A stretch of 61,736 bases of DNA from the NCBI RefSeq assembly GCF_009846755.1, contig NZ_AQOR01000025.1, forward strand, positions 1 through 61,736, in the 5' to 3' direction. This document shows, in pieces, positions 60,268-61,736 of the stretch. The position numbers and the translations under genes were made by a program. Source of the stretch: Alcanivorax sp. S71-1-4. Its GTDB lineage: Bacteria; Pseudomonadota; Gammaproteobacteria; Pseudomonadales; Alcanivoracaceae. How positions within the stretch are numbered: position 1 is the stretch's first letter; every line of letters starts with the position of its first letter. The notes under the pieces were generated by a model. It did not search any database and was not told the origin of the DNA. It worked only from the letters and a program-made list of their open reading frames with translations.

Positions 60268-61506
60268 TCAGCGCGCCAGTTTGTTGACCGGCGTAAAGCT
60301 GGTATCGGCCTGTGTGCGAACCACCTGAAGGGGAAACTGGAGCGACAGCTGGCGCTCGCCGCGCCGCACCAGGGCACGGTTCAGCGGTGGCAGCGCCCTG
60401 CGCAGCAATTCGGCACTCCAGCGCAGAGGCACCTGCGCCGGCCAGATATATTTGAGCCGGGTGCGCGGCAGGCCCAGTGCGTCACCGGCCGCGTCGCCCA
60501 GCACATAGCGGCTGTAGCCGATGCGCAGCAGCCGCTCGGCCCGTGCCACGCGCCGGGCCAGTGCCCCATCGCCGGCGAATTGCAGCGGCGCATCCGCCAG
60601 CGCCTGCCCCAGCTGGCGGGTATCGTCGTCGCTGGCACAGACCGTGGCGATGGCGTGATACAGCGCGCGCAGGCCGTCAGCCTCGCTGGCCGGCAGAATG
60701 CGCTCCTCCACCCCCATGAGGTAGCCGACATAACGCCATAAATGGACCAGCGCCTCACGCTCGCGGCGCGAGAACATGAACCCCAGCGCGCGCAGGCCGT
60801 TGATGAAGATCACCGAGAACTCGAGGATGGTGGCCATCGAATCCCACTGGTTCAGAGGGTAGCCCCAGCCCATGTCCCACTTGCCGGATTTCAGCAGCAT
60901 GGCGCGCACCTGCGCATGCATCACCCGCACCCGTACCGCGCTCTTGAAGCCTTCCGCGTTACGCTCCAGCCCGCCACGGGAGGTGACGTCCGCCCAGAAT
61001 TTGCTGGTCTCCACCAGCCGCCGTGCGGCCATGCGATCCAGTTGCCCGGTGAACACCAGCGGCTTGGCGGCTGCACCACCCAGGTAGCCGCCCATCAGCG
61101 ACAGGTTGCGCAGCACCAGTTCGCCCGCCATCCCCACACGACGCGATACGTCGCAGGCCAGGTTGAGCTTGTCGCGATCCAGCCACACAGGCTCGTGATC
61201 CAGTTGCGCGAACAACGCCGCCAGCGCAGGCGGCACCTCGTCCAGGGACGAGACACCCCGCTCCAGCGCCTGATCCAGCAGGCGGCGGCCTTCGCCCGCC
61301 GGGCGCGCGGCGTACATCGCCACTACGTCATCCGCCAGCCGGTCGCCCATCAGCATGTGGCGGCGGATTTCTGCCAACTGCCCCGGTGTGGGCTGCGGAT
61401 CGGACTTGAGCCACCAGCGAAACACCTTGCGCAGGCCACGGATATCGGGCCGGTCGGGATCACCCACGCGGGTCAGCGCGGCCGGATGGATCGGGGTTGC
61501 GGTCAT
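60268..61506 (-). CDS. Oxygenase MpaB-like (DUF2236) protein
   Basis: A 412-residue protein of the DUF2236/MpaB family, related to latex-clearing protein (Lcp), a b-type heme oxygenase fold. It has the family segments SLMGGYLGGAAAKPLVFTG and RVRVMHAQVRAMLLKSGKWD, in which the Arg and His residues resemble heme-pocket positions, and GYPLNQWDSMATILEFSVI. The ATG at 61506 follows AAGGA with 9-base spacing. Substrate unknown. Its upstream gap 61507-61718 shows no clear promoter. Confidence 0.82.
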   Translation of the reverse strand: MTATPIHPAALTRVGDPDRPDIRGLRKVFRWWLKSDPQPTPGQLAEIRRHMLMGDRLADDVVAMYAARPAGEGRRLLDQALERGVSSLDEVPPALAALFAQLDHEPVWLDRDKLNLACDVSRRVGMAGELVLRNLSLMGGYLGGAAAKPLVFTGQLDRMAARRLVETSKFWADVTSRGGLERNAEGFKSAVRVRVMHAQVRAMLLKSGKWDMGWGYPLNQWDSMATILEFSVIFINGLRALGFMFSRREREALVHLWRYVGYLMGVEERILPASEADGLRALYHAIATVCASDDDTRQLGQALADAPLQFAGDGALARRVARAERLLRIGYSRYVLGDAAGDALGLPRTRLKYIWPAQVPLRWSAELLRRALPPLNRALVRRGERQLSLQFPLQVVRTQADTSFTPVNKLAR

Positions 61507-61718
61507 GGGGCACATCCTTATGGGGCAACATCAGTGGGTGAGCCACACAGAACTCACCGGTTCCATGCAGACTAAGCCTGCACGAACGTACCCAGCAAGA
61601 CAGAAACTGTGTATGACAGCGAGCGATCCGGTCACCCAGCCCCATGCTCATGCCGGACAAGGTGTCGAGGCTGGAGAAATGGGTTGCGGGCGGAGGGCCG
61701 GCACCCTGTGGTTTGGCG

Positions 61719-61736
61719 GTAGGGTGGGTAGAGCGA
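61719..61736. repeat. Third copy of the 170-base element, cut by the window edge
   Basis: The last 18 bases read GTAGGGTGGGTAGAGCGA, identical to the outer arm of copies 1 and 2 except at the last two bases (GCGA against GCCA). Only the start is visible, so this is a likely, not proven, third copy. Confidence 0.6.

Overview
The window is a GC-rich, densely packed chromosomal segment from a gammaproteobacterium. Gene order resembles Pseudomonadales/Oceanospirillales such as Alcanivorax or Pseudomonas: pilMNOPQ-aroK-aroB-damX facing a class A PBP gene, rpmE/priA-argS-SPOR gene-hslVU, ubiE-ubiJ-ubiB-hisE-tatABC, glnA-(DUF4124)-ntrBC, secB-grxC-rhodanese, envC-ctpA-DUF610 and hisBHA/hisF. The genus is inferred from synteny and protein sequence only. 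I see no prophage, integron, CRISPR array, transposase or plasmid gene; nearly everything is core genome.

Layout. 1-7609 (minus strand): type IV pilus assembly operon pilM-N-O-P-Q, then aroK, aroB and a damX-like gene cut by the window edge. 7815-10433 (+): PBP1A. 10542-12193 (minus): malic enzyme and ribosomal protein L31. 12373-18983 (+): priA, argS, an FtsN-like SPOR protein and hslVU behind a recognisable heat-shock promoter. 19092-24647 (+): an unassigned cytosolic protein, ubiquinone genes ubiE-ubiJ-ubiB, hisE and tatABC. 24623-29456 (mostly minus): lipoprotein hydrolase, DUF4105 protein, DUF3015 protein, dtd and pip; then a small + strand lipoprotein gene. 29947-36471 (minus): ntrC, ntrB, DUF4124 protein, glnA with a sigma-54 promoter and two NtrC sites, then a tusA-like gene paired with a PP-loop thiolase-like gene. 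36604-39735 (minus): three-gene module of retropepsin-like protease, inactive transglutaminase/7TM protein and ATP-grasp ligase. 39965-42288 (+): typA and trmL. 42534-43685 (minus): secB, grxC, rhodanese. 43800-47152 (+): envC, ctpA, DUF610 deacetylase-like gene. 47158-51882: BASS transporter, hisF, DUF2845 gene (+), hisA, hisH, hisB. 51951-57945: GNAT protein, orphan 7TMR-DISM histidine kinase (minus), asmA, mutY, yggX. 58007-58082: tRNA-Phe. 58287-61506 (minus): orphan HigA-like regulator, DHA2-type MFS transporter, MpaB/DUF2236 protein.

The most notable items are a dispersed 170-bp near-palindromic element (two full copies at 42326 and 49654, one cut copy at the right edge) with a compensatory base change between its arms; the protease/7TM/ATP-grasp module; the TusA plus PP-loop pair; an HslV with a six-residue N-terminal extension before the catalytic threonine; and well-formed sigma-32 and sigma-54/NtrC regulatory sites. 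No intergenic stretch above about 300 bases lacks a feature. The longest gaps (7610-7814, 34840-35106, 39736-39964, 42289-42533, 58083-58286, 61507-61736) are described in the entries.
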